A stretch of DNA of 64,000 nt, taken from assembly GCF_037975245.1 (NCBI RefSeq), contig NC_092574.1, positions 15,513,713 to 15,577,712 of the forward strand, written 5' to 3'. Made by a program: the position numbers and the translations under genes. Under the pieces are notes generated by a model. It was not told the origin of the DNA. It saw only the letters and a list, made by a program, of their open reading frames with translations, and did not search any database. How positions within the stretch are numbered: position 1 is the first letter of the stretch; the number at the start of each line of letters is the position of its first letter. This document shows positions 45,493 through 58,035 of the stretch, piece by piece. Origin of the DNA: Apostichopus japonicus (lineage: Eukaryota; Echinodermata; Holothuroidea; Aspidochirotida; Stichopodidae).

Positions 45493-48400
45493 CCACCCTT
45501 TAACCATTTTTTCCATTTCACCATTATACCCTTTATTATAAGCCTCAGATATTCATAAGCTAGTTTAACTATTCATAGGTATTTTAAGCCACAGATATTC
45601 ATTATTAAGTTTAATTACTGATAAGTATTGTAGGCCAAAGATATTCATAAGTAAGTTGAACTATTTGTTAGTATTGTAAGCCACATATATTCATAAGTTA
45701 GTTTAACTATTCGTTACTATTGTAAGCCACACATATTTATATGTAAGTTTACTTTATTACCCTTAAGCCACATATATTCATAAGCAGGTCACAGATATTC
45801 ATAAATAAGCCACGTATATTCATAATTAAGTCTACTATATTACTATATAATCATTTATCATATGATCATTTTACCCTTTAACCATTTTACCATTTCACCA
45901 TTATACCCTTTATTGTTAGCCTAGGATATTCATAATTGGGTTTAACTAAAAAATACTAGTGTAAGCCACAGGTATTCATAATGAAGTTTTACTATTCGTT
46001 ACAATTGTAAGCCACAGATATTCATAAGTAAGTTTACCTATTCATAGGTATTTTAAGCCACAGATATTCATCATTAAATTTAATTACTTGAAGTACTTAA
46101 ATTTAATTTAATTTAATTTAATTACTTTAAATATTGTAAGACACAGATACTCATAAGTAAGTTTAACTATTCGTTACTATTGTAAGCCACAGATATTCAT
46201 AAGTAAGTTAAACTGTTCGTATGTATTTTAAGCAACAGATATTCATAAGTAAGTGTAACTATTCCAAAATATTGTAAGCCACAGATATTCATAAATAAGT
46301 TTAACTATACGTAAGTGTTCTTAGCCACATATATATTCTTACGTAAGTTTAAATATTCGTTACTATTGTAAGCCACAGATATTCATAAGTAAGTTTAACT
46401 ATCCTTAGGTATTTTAAGCCTCATATATACATAAGTAAGTTTAACAATTCCTTAGTATTTTAAGCCACAGATATTCATAAGTAAGATAAACTATTCTTAG
46501 GTATTTTAAGTCTCATATATTCATATCATTAGTATTTTTAAGTATTGTAAGCCACAGTTATTTTTAGGTAAAATTAACAATTCGTATGTATTTTAAGCAA
46601 CATATATTCATAATTAACTTTAACTATTCGTTTCTATTGCAAGCCACTTATATTTATAATTAAGTTTAACTATTCCTGGTATTTTATGTCACATATATAA
46701 ATAATTAAGTTTAACCATTTGCAAGTATTGTAAGCCACATATATGCATAAGTAAGTTTACCTATTCATAGGTATTTTAAGCCACAGATATTCATCATTAA
46801 ATTTAATTACTTATAAGTATTGTAAGACACAGATATTCATAAGTAAGTTTAACTATTCGTTACTATTGTAAGCCACAGATATTCATAAGTAAGTTAAACT
46901 ATTCGTAGGTATTTTAAGCAACAGATATTCATAAGTAAGTGTAACTATTCCAAAGTATTGTAAGCCACAGATATTCATAAATAAGTTTAACTATACGTAA
47001 GTGTTCTAAGCCACATATATATTCTTACGTAAGTTTAAATATTCGTTACTATTGTAAGCCACAGATATTCATAAGTAAGTTTAACTATTCGTTACTATTG
47101 TAAGCCACAGATATTCATAAGTAAGTTTAACTATCCTTAGGTATTTTAAGCCTCATATATACATAAGTAAGTTTAACAATTCCTTAGTATTTTAAGCCAC
47201 AGATATTCATAAGTAAGATAAACTATTCTTAGGTATTTTAAGTCTCATATATTCATATCATTAGTATTTTTAAGTATTGTAAGCCACAGTTATTTTTAGG
47301 TAAAATTAACAATTCGTAAGTAATTTAAGCAACATATATTCATGATTAACTTTAACTATTCGTTACTATTGCAAGCCACATATATTTATAAGTAAGTTTA
47401 ACTATTCTTGGTATTTTATGTCACATATATAAATAATTAAATTTAACCATTTGCAAGTATTGTAAGCCACATATATGCATAAGTAAGTTTACCTATTCAT
47501 AGGTATTTTAAGCCACAGATATTCATCATTAAATTTAATTACTTATAAGTATTGTAAGACACAGATATTCATAAGTAAGTTAACTATTCGTTACTATTGT
47601 AAGCCACAGATATTCATAAGTAAGTTAAACTATTCGTAGGTATTTTAAGCCTCATATATACATAAGTAAGTTTAACAATTCCTTAGTATTTTAAGCCACA
47701 GATATTCATAAGTAAGATAAACTATTCTTAGGTATTTTAAGTCTCATATATTCATATCATTAGTATTTTTAAGTATTGTAAGCCACAGTTATTTTTAGGT
47801 AAAATTAACAATTCGTAAGTAATTTAAGCAACATATATTCATAATTAACTTTAACTATTCGTTACTATTGCAAGCCACATATATTTATAAGTAAGTTTAA
47901 CTATTCTTGGTATTTTATGTCACATATATAAATAATTAAATTTAACCATTTGCAAGTATTGTAAGCCACATATATGCATAAGTAAGTTTACCTATTCATA
48001 GGTATTTTAAGCCACAGATATTCATTATTAAATTTAATTACTTATAAGTATTGTAAGACACAGATATTCATAAGTAAGTTTAACTATTCGTTACTATTGT
48101 AAGCCACAGATATTCATAAGTAAGTTAAACTATTCGTAGGTATTTTAAGCCTCATATATACATAAGTAAGTTTAACAATTCCTTAGTATTTTAAGCCACA
48201 GATATTCATAAGTAAGATAAACTATTCTTAGGTATTTTAAGTCTCATATATTCATATCATTAGTATTTTTAAGTATTGTAAGCCACAGTTATTTTTAGGT
48301 AAAATTAACAATTCGTAAGTAATTTAAGCAACATATATTCATAATTAACTTTAACTATTCGTTACTATTGCAAGCCACATATATTTATAATTAAGTTGAA

Positions 48401-50477
48401 CTATTCTTGGTATTTTATGTCACATATATAAATAATTAAATTTAACCATTTGCAAGTATTGTAAGCCACATATATGCATAAGTAAGTTTACCTATTCATA
48501 GGTATTTTAAGCCACAGATATTCATCATTAAATTTAATTACTTATAAGTATTGTAAGACACAGATATTCATAAGTAAGTTTAACTATTCGTTACTATTGT
48601 AAGCCACAGATATTCATAAGTAAGTTAAACTATTCGTAGGTATTTTAAGCCTCATATATACATAGGTAAGTTTAACAATTCCTTAGTATTTTAAGCCACA
48701 GATATTCATAAGTAAGATAAACTATTCTTAGGTATTTTAAGTCTCATATATTCATATCATTAGTATTTTTAAGTATTGTAAGCCACAGTTATTTTTAGGT
48801 AAAATTAACAATTCGTAAGTAATTTAAGCAACATATATTCATAATTAACTTTAACTATTCGTTACTATTGCAAGCCACATATATTTATAATTAAGTTTAA
48901 CTATTCTTGGTATTTTATGTCACATATATAAATAATTAAATTTAACCATTTGCAAGTATTGTAAGCCACATATATGCATAAGTAAGTTTACCTATTCATA
49001 GGTATTTTAAGCCACAGATATTCATCATTAAATTTAATTACTTATAAGTATTGTAAGACACAGATATTCATAAGTAAGTTTAACTATTCGTTACTATTGT
49101 AAGCCACAGATATTCATAAGTAAGTTAAACTATTCGTAGGTATTTTAAGCCTCATATATACATAAGTAAGTTTAACAATTCCTTAGTATTTTAAGCCACA
49201 GATATTCATAAGTAAGATAAACTATTCTTAGGTATTTTAAGTCTCATATATTCATATCATTAGTATTTTTAAGTATTGTAAGCCACAGTTATTTTTAGGT
49301 AAAATTAACAATTCGTAAGTAATTTAAGCAACATATATTCATAATTAACTTTAACTATTCGTTACTATTGCAAGCCACATATATTTATAAGTAAGTTTAA
49401 CTATTCATATCTACATTAGTAAGTTTAACTATTCGTAACTATTGTAAGCCACAGATATTCGTAAGTAAGTTAAACTATACGTAAGTGTTCTAAGCCACAG
49501 ATGTTCATACGTAAGTTTAACTATTTGTAAGTATTTTAAGCCACACATATTCTTACGTAAAATTAACTATTCGTAAGTAATGTAAGCAACATATATTTAT
49601 AATTAACTTTATCTATTCGTTACTATTGTAAGCCACAGATATTCATTAGTAAGTTAACTATCCTTAGGTATTTTAAGCCACATATATTTAAAAGGGAATT
49701 TAACTATTCGTACGAAAGGTAAAAAACAGATATTCATAAGTAAGTTTAACTATTCTAAGGTATTTTAAGACACAGATATTTATAAGTAAGTTTTAATTTT
49801 TTTAAGTATTTTAAGCTACAGATATACATAAGTAAGTTTAAACATTCCTAAGTATTTTAAGCGACAGATATTTGTATTAAGTAAGTTTAGCTATTCCTAA
49901 ATATTGTAAGCCACAGATATTCATAAGTAAGTTTAACTATACGTAAGTGTTCTAAGCCACAAATATTCATAAGTAAGTTTAACCATACATAAGTGTTATA
50001 AGCCACAAATATACATAAGTAAGTTTAACTATACGTAAGTGTTATAAGCCACAAATATTCATAAGTAAGCTAAACTATTTGTAGGTATTGTAAGCCACAT
50101 ATATTCATAAGTAAGTTGAACTATTCGAAAATAATGTAAGCCACATATATTCATAAGTAAGTTTAACTATACGTAAGTGTTCTAAGCCACAAATATTCAT
50201 AAGTAATTTAAGATATTTGTAAGTATTGTAAGCCACAGATATTCTTACGTAGGTTTAACTATTCGTAAGCTATGTTAGCCACATATTTTAATAAGGTAAT
50301 TTAACTTTTCGTAAGTAAGGTAAACAACAGATATTCATAAGTAACTTTAACTATTCGCTACTATTGTAAGCCACAGATATTCATTAGTAAGTTTAACTAT
50401 TCTTTGGTATTTTAAGCCACAGATATACATAATTAAGTTGAACCATTTCTAAGTATTATAAGTCTCAGATATTTATC
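45493..50477 (+). repeat. 46-bp satellite, segment 8, including a 500-bp higher-order repeat
   Basis: Diverged monomers flank a highly homogeneous higher-order repeat (46740-49400). A short ATTTAATTTAATTTAATTTA run occurs at 46099-46122. Confidence 0.95.
46740..49400 (+). repeat. 500-bp higher-order repeat of eleven 46-bp monomers, five copies
   Basis: ATATGCATAAGTAAGTTTAC recurs at 46741, 47473, 47972, 48472 and 48972, i.e. offsets of 732, 499, 500 and 500. The first copy carries about 232 bp (five monomers) more. Later copies differ at only a handful of positions, whereas monomers within one copy are strongly diverged. Confidence 0.95.
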
Positions 50478-50706
50478 CTACCATGCTACCATGCTACCTT
50501 GCAACCATGCTACCATGCTACCATGCTACCATGTAAGCATGCTACATTGCTACATTGCTACCATTCTGACATGCTACCATGCTACCATGTATCCTTGCTA
50601 CATTGCTACATTGTTACCATGCTACCATGATACCATGCTATCATGCAAACATGCTACCGAGCTACCGTGCTATCATGTTACCATGCTACGGGACAATACA
50701 ACAGGT
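50478..50706 (+). repeat. Octamer block (CATGCTAC)n, copy 3
   Basis: Third copy of the block at 27472 and 41908, with extra CATGCTAC units and the same CTACGGGACAATACAACAGG tail. Confidence 0.95.
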
Positions 50707-53070
50707 CTCCATATTAAGTAGTTTTAACCATTCCGAAGTATTTAAAGCCACATATATTCATAAGTAAGTTTAAATATTCCTTAGTATTGTAAGACACAGA
50801 TATTCATAAGTAACCATTCCGAAGTATTTTTAAGCGACAGATATTCATATTAAGTAAGTTTAAATATTCCTAAATATTGTAGGCCACATATACATTAGTT
50901 AGTTTTACTATACGTAAGTGTTCTAAGCCACAAATATTCATAAGTAAGTTTAACTATACGTAAGTGTTATAAGCCACAAATATTCATAAGTAAGTTTAAC
51001 TATTTGTAGGTATTGTAAGCCACATATATTCATAAGTAAGTTTAACTATTCGTTAATAATGAAAGCCACATATATTCATAAGTTTAACTACTCTTAGTTA
51101 GTTTAAGCTACAGATATACATTAGCAAGTTTAACCATTCCGAAGTATTTTGAAAGGACAGATATTCACATTAAGTAAGTTTAAATATTCCTAAATATTGT
51201 AAGCCACATATTCATTAGTAAGTTTTACTATACGTAAGTGTTCTAAGCTTCAAATATTCATAAGTATGTTTAACTATACGTAAGTGTTATAAGCCACAAA
51301 TATTCATAAGTAAGTTTAACTATACGTAAGTGTTATAAGCCACAAATATTCATAAGTAAGTTTAACTATTTGTAGGTATTGCAAGCCACATATATTCATA
51401 AGTAAGTTGAACTAATCGTCAATAATGTAAGCCACATATATTCATAAGTAACTACTCTTAGTTATTTCAAGCTACAGATATACATAAGCAAGTTTAACCA
51501 CTCCGAAGTATGTTAAGCGACAGATATTCATATTAAGTAAGATTGAATATTCCTAAGTATTTTAAGACATAGATATTCATTAGTAAATTCAACTATACTT
51601 AGGTATTTTAAGTCTGATATATACTTAAGTAAGTTTAACAATTCCTAAGTGTATATATATATATTTATATTCTTACGTAAGTTTAACTATCCTTAGGTAT
51701 ATTAAGCCACATATATACATAAGCAAGTTTAAACATTCCGAAGTATTTTTAAGCGACAGATATTCACATTAAGTAAGTTTAAATATTCCTAAATATTGTA
51801 AGCCACATATTCATTAGTAAGTTTTACTATATGTAAGTGTTCTAAGCCACAAATATTCATAAGTAAGTTTAACTATTTGTAGGTATTGTAAGCCACATAT
51901 ATTCATAAGTAAGTTTAACTATTCGTAAATAATGTAAGCCACATATATTCATAAGTAAGTTTAACTATTTGTATGTATTGTTAGCCACATATATTCATAA
52001 GTAAGTTGAACTATTCGAAAATAATGTAAGCCACATATATTCATAAGTAAGTTTAACTACTCTTAGTTATTTTAAGCTACAGATATACATAAGCAAGTTT
52101 AACCATTCCGAAGTATTTTAGGCGACAGATATTCATATTAAGCAAGTTTAAATATTCCTAAGTATTGTAAGACATAGATATTCATAAGTCAATTCAACTA
52201 TCCTTAGGTATTTTAAGTCTGATATATACTTAAGTAAGTTTAACAATTCCTAAGTATATATATATATATTTATATTCTTACGTAAGTTTAACTATCCTTA
52301 GGTATATTAAGCCACATATATACATAAGCAAGTTTAACCATTCCGAAGTATTTTTAAGCGACAGATATTCACATTAAGTAAGTTTAAATATTCCTAAATA
52401 TTGTAAGACATAGATATTCATAAGTAAATTCAACTATCCTTAGGTATTTTAAGTCTGATATATACTTAAGTAAGTTTAACAATTCCTAGGAATAGATATT
52501 CCTTCGTTAGTTTAACTATTCGTAAGTAATGTAAGTAACATATATTTATCATTAACTTGATCTATTCGGAAGTATTTTAATGCCACAAATATTCCTTAGT
52601 AAGTTTAACAATTCGTAAGTATTGTAAGCCACATATATTCATAAGTAAGTTTAACTATTCGTTAGTATTTTATGCCTCATATATTCATTAGTAAGTTGAA
52701 CTATTCGTTAGTATTGTAAGCCACAGATATTCATAATAAAGTTTAACTATTCGTAAGTGTTTTACGCCACAAATATTCATAAGTAAGTTGGTCTATTTGT
52801 AAGTATTTAAAGCCACATATATTTTTACGTAAGTCTAAATATTCGTAAGTAATGTAAGCCACATATACTCAAATTAAGTTTAGCTATTCGTTGGTATTTT
52901 ATGCCACATATATATATAAGTAAGTTTAACTATTTGTCAGTATCGTAAGCCACATATGTGCATAAGTAAGTTTAACGATTCGTTGGTATGTTAAGCCATA
53001 GATATTCATAAGTAAGTTAAACTGTACGTTAGTGTTCTTAGCCACAAGTATTCATAAGTAAGTTTAACTA
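50707..53070 (+). repeat. 46-bp satellite, segment 9
   Basis: Diverged monomers with (TA)n expansions at 51650 and 52256. The module around 51600-51800 closely matches 33560-33760 and 52195-52400. Confidence 0.95.
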
Positions 53071-53310
53071 TTTACCATTTTATCATTTCATCATTTTACC
53101 ATTATACCATTTTACCTTTTTATCATTTCATCATTTTATCATTGAACCAATTCATCATTTACCATTTTATCATTTAACCATTTTACCATTTTACCATTTC
53201 ATCATTTCACCATTTCACCATTTCACCATTTTACCATTTTACCATTTTTTTCATTTTACCATTCATTAACCATTTCACTATTTTACCATTTCACCTCTAT
53301 TTATTATTCT
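53071..53310 (+). repeat. Small degenerate octamer block (CATTTTAC/CATTTCAC)
   Basis: A 240-bp run of CATTTTAC, CATTTCAT and CATTTCAC units, more decayed than the other octamer blocks. Confidence 0.9.
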
Positions 53311-54690
53311 ACTTTATTTAATGACATCAATGACAGTTTGGTAACATATATTCATAAGTAAGTTTAACTATTCATAAGTATTGTAAGCCACATATAGTCC
53401 TAACTCAGTTTAACCATTCGTAAGTATTGTAAGCTAATTATATGCATAAGTAAGTTTAACTATTCTTAAGTATATGAAGCCACATATATTTATAAGTGAA
53501 TTTAACTATTCGTAAGTAAGGTAAACAACAAATTCTCATAAGTAACTTTTCGTTACTATTGTAGGCCACAGATATTTATAAGTAAGTTTTACTATTCTTA
53601 GGTATTTTGAAAGCCACATATATTTATAAGGGAATTTAACTATTCGTAAGTAAAGTGAAAAACAGATATTCATGAGTAACTTTAAGTAAGTTTAATTATT
53701 CTTAGGTATTTTAAGCCACAGATAAAAATAAGTAAGCTTAACTATTCCTAAGTATTGTAAGATATTCATCCTACCATGCTACCATGCAAAGTTTAACTAT
53801 ACGTGTGTTCTAAGCCACAAGTATTCATAATTAAGATTAACTGTTTGTAAGTATTGTAAGCCACTTATATAAATAAGTAAGTTTAACCATTCCTAAGTAT
53901 TTTAAGCGTCAGATATTCATAAGTAAGGTTAACTATTCCTAAGTATTGTAAGTCACAGATATTCATAAGAAAGTTTAACTATACGTGAGTGTTCTATGCC
54001 ATAGATATTCCTAAGTAAGTTTAACTATATATAAGTATTGTAAGCCACAGATATTTATAAGTAAGTTTAACTATACGTAAGTGATCTAAGCAACAAATAT
54101 TCATAAGTAAGTTTAACTATTTGTAAGTATTGTAAGACACAGATATTCTTACGTAAGTTTAACTATTCGGAAGTAATGTAAGCCACATATCTTCACTATT
54201 CGGAAGTATTTCTATGCCACAGATATTCCTAAGTAAGTTTCCTAAGTAACCATTTGTAAGTATCATAAGCCACATGTATGCATAAGTAAGTATAACTATT
54301 CGGTTGTATTTTATGCCACATATGCCTCATAAGTAGCTTTAAATATTTGTTAGTATTGTAAGACACATATATATATATAAGTAAGTCAAACTATACGTAA
54401 GTGTTCTAAGCCACCAATATTTATAGTTGAGTTGAACTATTTGTAAGTATTGAAAGCCACAGATATTCTTACGTGAGTTGAACTATTCGTAATTGATGTA
54501 AGCCACATATATTTATAAGTAAGTTTAACTATTCGTTGGTATTTTATGCCACATATATACATAAGTAAGTTTAACTATTTGTTAGTATTGTAAGCCACAG
54601 ATATTCTTAAGAAAGTTTAACTATTCGTAAGTAAGGTAAACCACAGATATTAATACATAAGTTTAACTATTTGTAAGTATTGTAAGTGTC
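53311..54690 (+). repeat. 46-bp satellite, segment 10, right edge of the field
   Basis: Monomers are the most diverged here. A two-unit remnant of the CATGCTAC block is at 53771-53790. Recognisable monomers stop near 54690, where non-repetitive DNA begins. Confidence 0.92.
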
Positions 54691-56160
54691 ACCCACAAAA
54701 ATTAAGCAAGTGGCAATGCGACACATTCGCCTAGCGGCTATCCAAAATCGTTATGCAATGTAAAAAAGAAATACTCCAACCAACTAATGATACAGAACAA
54801 GTTTTATAAATTCAACTTCTTAAGTGAATATGTATTTATTGAGGAGGAACTTTCTCCTTAAAATAAAAAAAGGGACATGGAAAATAAAGGTTACAACGTT
54901 CTGTAATACTGCTCAAGAATGACTCCTGAATACTTAGAGATAACGGATTGCTTTGGCGCAATCTTTACCAGAGGATGACATATGCTAGATTTAGCTTAAC
55001 TACTGAAAAGTTTTGATACCCCTTGATCTTTTTCAATTGCGAGAGAGCAAACTGGCACGTATAAATTTAGTCTTAATATATATTTATAGGATATTCTTTT
55101 CTCTTTAATAGAATGAGATTACCTCTTCTATTCTGAAGAGCTTTCCCCCTTTTACATCATGAAATTATGATTTAACATAATCTTAAAAAAAAATGAATTC
55201 TCAGTTGTCACTATGACGAATATTGCCTAAAGATGCTGACAATACTTGTTGACATGCGGTTGCTGATATCAGGTTGTGGTAGGTGTTATAGTCAAAGTCG
55301 GTGAAAAAACTATCCTCATTCTATCCTCAAACTATTCTCAAAAGCTTCCGGTCTTCGACTCAATGTGAGGAGAGTGGCAAATGGTGCCAGTTCTTAAACT
55401 GTCAGACGAGCTCTGCAATACAGCTATATTTTATCCGGTCAGGTAATGTACTGTCATTCCAACGCTGCAGACAAGCTGCCCTATCCAGAACACTACTTAC
55501 TGAATGAATCTGGAGTCTCCAGGAAATAATTGTCTTTTCAGATTTCACAGTTAAATGCCAGTTATAAATTACAGTATACTAGCCCAGGCTTCAATACAGG
55601 TATCCTATATATAGAATCCTGTGCCCCATGATATGAAAATCACACTACTGTAGCTCCGTCTTTTTCAGCTAAGAGATATAGCACGACTCAATCCGATGAT
55701 GGTATTTTGGAGAGTGAATAAAAAGTCTTATTCAACACTCACTTCACTGGCTGGAAGTGATGTCACGCATAATTAATAGTGCATCAATTAGTATAACTTG
55801 GCAATACAATACATTGTCATCTTGACTATGTACTGCCCTGGTAGGTTTCTTTTGTGTGCACTAGCTATGCTATGCTACCCTGTACCTTTGTATAATATTA
55901 ACTATGCCCTGACCTGGTGATGTTTCTTTTGTATATATACTCAATTATGCTACCTTGTACTTTTGGAGTGAATAGAGGGATAAGGGTTTATGTAAATTGC
56001 CCTACATCCCTGGATACTACTTTCCAACAACAACAACAACAACCAGAATTGACTAAAGTAAAAGTTACTAAAAAAGCTTTCTAAAATAAACAGCTGACAG
56101 ATTGACTTCTTCTGTCATAAAAATACAAATTACTTAAATTATACTATTCTAATGTGACAG
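54691..56160. other. Non-repetitive DNA without a recognised gene
   Basis: AT-rich sequence with small open frames only (for example 55301-55507), none with recognisable protein features or convincing splice borders. A (CAA)n microsatellite lies at about 56025-56043. Confidence 0.6.
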
Positions 56161-56199
56161 TAAGCCACAGATATTCTTACGTAAGTTGAACTATTCGTA
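56161..56199 (+). repeat. Isolated 46-bp satellite monomer outside the array
   Basis: TAAGCCACAGATATTCTTAC followed by GTAAGTTGAACTATTCGTAA is one nearly complete satellite monomer, 1.47 kb beyond the end of the array and directly abutting the next tandem array. Confidence 0.9.
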
Positions 56200-56221
56200 A
56201 TAGGCCAAGAGCCTGGCACAT

Positions 56222-57000
56222 GATTTCACACCATTTAGCCCAGAAGGTTTGACCCCTCAAAGTTACTTAGACCATCTAGGTCATTCACAAAAAATTGTCA
56301 CCTCAACCCCAGTGGTCGGGTTTGGACCCCAGACCCCCTGAAAAGACCCCCCGGACGGACTAATTTCACCCCATCTAGCCCATTGACCAACCTTTGTCAG
56401 AAGGAAGTAGTATGGCTGTACATTACAAAAAAGGCAGAACTGACAAAATTCCTGGTCGGGAAGGGGTTGTCAGACCCCCCACTAAGTTACCCCAGTCGGG
56501 TTGATTTCACCCCATCTAGCCCATGGACCAAACTTTGGCAAAAGGAAGTAGCATGGCGGTATGCTACAAAAATGGAATAACTGACAAAATTTTTGGTCGG
56601 GAAGGCGTTGTCAGACCCCCACAAAGATTACCTTGACCCACCCCCCAGAGGCGAGTTGATTTCACCCCATCTAGCCCATGGACCAAACTTTGTCAGAAGG
56701 AAGTAGTATGGCTGTACATTACAAAAAAGATAAAACTGACAGAATTCCTGGTCGGGAAGAGGTTGTAAGACCCCCCCCCACTAGGTCACCCCCAGTCGGG
56801 TTGATTTCACCCCATCTAGCCCATGGACCAAACTTTGTCAAAAGGAAGTAGTATGTCTGTACATTTCAAACAGTGTAAAACTGACAAAATTCTCAGTCAG
56901 GAAGGTGCTGTCAGACCCCCACAAAGGTCACCCTCACCCCCCAATAAAAATGGCGGGTTGATTTCACCCCATCTAGCTCGTGGACCAAACTTTGCTTACA
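56222..57000 (+). repeat. Tandem array, 150-bp monomers in a 300-bp dimer period
   Basis: TTCACCCCATCTAG occurs at 56364, 56506, 56661, 56806 and 56963 (offsets 142, 155, 145, 157), after a diverged first copy near 56225. Alternate monomers carry CCCAGTCGGGTTGATT or a longer C-rich joint, giving a 300-302-bp dimer. The small open frames here are repeats. Confidence 0.92.
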
Positions 57001-57947
57001 GTATTTTAGTTGTCAAAATCTTTCAATAGTTGACATATTCTTCTATATCCTTAACAAGTACAATGGTTCTGAAAAATTCTAACTACAGGATTATTTTAAG
57101 GCGAAAACTTAATTATTATATGAGGGTAGACTTTGACCATGACATGAAAGTCTTATGTTATTCTATTGAGTTGTTACACCATAGACATAAGTAAGTAATG
57201 CACTTAACTGACTAATAGAACACTTGTTCAACGGTTTAAACATACCCAACTCCTCGAAGCAGAAGACGGATATGCCATAGACAACACAACAAGTACGGTA
57301 ATTTATTCATAACATGACATTCATTTCCGAACAAATATTGCATGTGCCATCTATAACCGTTGATAAAGTGCTTTTCCACCGAATTAATAATTTCTGATTT
57401 TAGGGTTTATTTTGATATTCCGCATTACATTTCCTTGATCTACTCAATGATAGCTAGTGATATTTTGTTAAAACGTGATATTTGTCAATTTGGTACCGGA
57501 TATAGCTCAGTGACGTCAACACTTGTGAGTTCTTTTTTCCAAGCTGTTTACTTACTTTAGATTGTAATTGAGTTATCCTTGGACAAACTATAAACAAAAT
57601 TACACAAACTTTGTATACACTGTTGAATTGGACGACGGTTCAGTTTATATACTCACCGAGTGGACAACACATGAACCTATCAAACCAACACTTTGTAACC
57701 TATCAAACTGAAAGCTAAGTGATAGAATTAAAATTACTTTTAAATGACAAAATAAATAAATAAATAATTAATAATAAATAATAAATAAATTAAGTAACCC
57801 GCAGGGTATTAGAAAAGAGGCAGAAAAGGGAGGTCATGCATCCATATTAATGCATATGTTGATTTAGCTGTGATAATCCATTGGCAGAAGTTGATTGTTT
57901 TAACGCATTAATTACCGTTTCTGAGGGCGCTGTCATACCGTTCCTAA
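57001..57947. other. Non-coding AT-rich DNA
   Basis: No gene recognised. An (AAAT)n-type low-complexity tract lies at 57746-57793. Confidence 0.6.
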
Positions 57948-57977
57948 CAGAGCCGTATATAGAGATATACGGCTCTG
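57948..57977. repeat. Perfect 13-bp-arm hairpin
   Basis: CAGAGCCGTATAT - AGAG - ATATACGGCTCTG: perfect 13-bp arms around a 4-base loop, followed by GTTCCTAAT. Confidence 0.95.
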
Positions 57978-58013
57978 GTTCCTAATAGATTCTGTCTAGA
58001 TTCTGAATCCAAT

Positions 58014-58035
58014 CAGAGCCGTTGATACGGCTCTG
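58014..58035. repeat. Perfect 9-bp-arm hairpin, sibling of the previous one
   Basis: CAGAGCCGT - TGAT - ACGGCTCTG, followed by the same GTTCCTAAT. The arm sequence is shared with the hairpin 66 bp upstream. Confidence 0.95.

Noticed and set aside
22550-54690. CRISPR-like alternation of repeats and spacers
   Set aside because: The repeats are contiguous diverged 46-bp monomers without unique spacers, and the context is eukaryotic.
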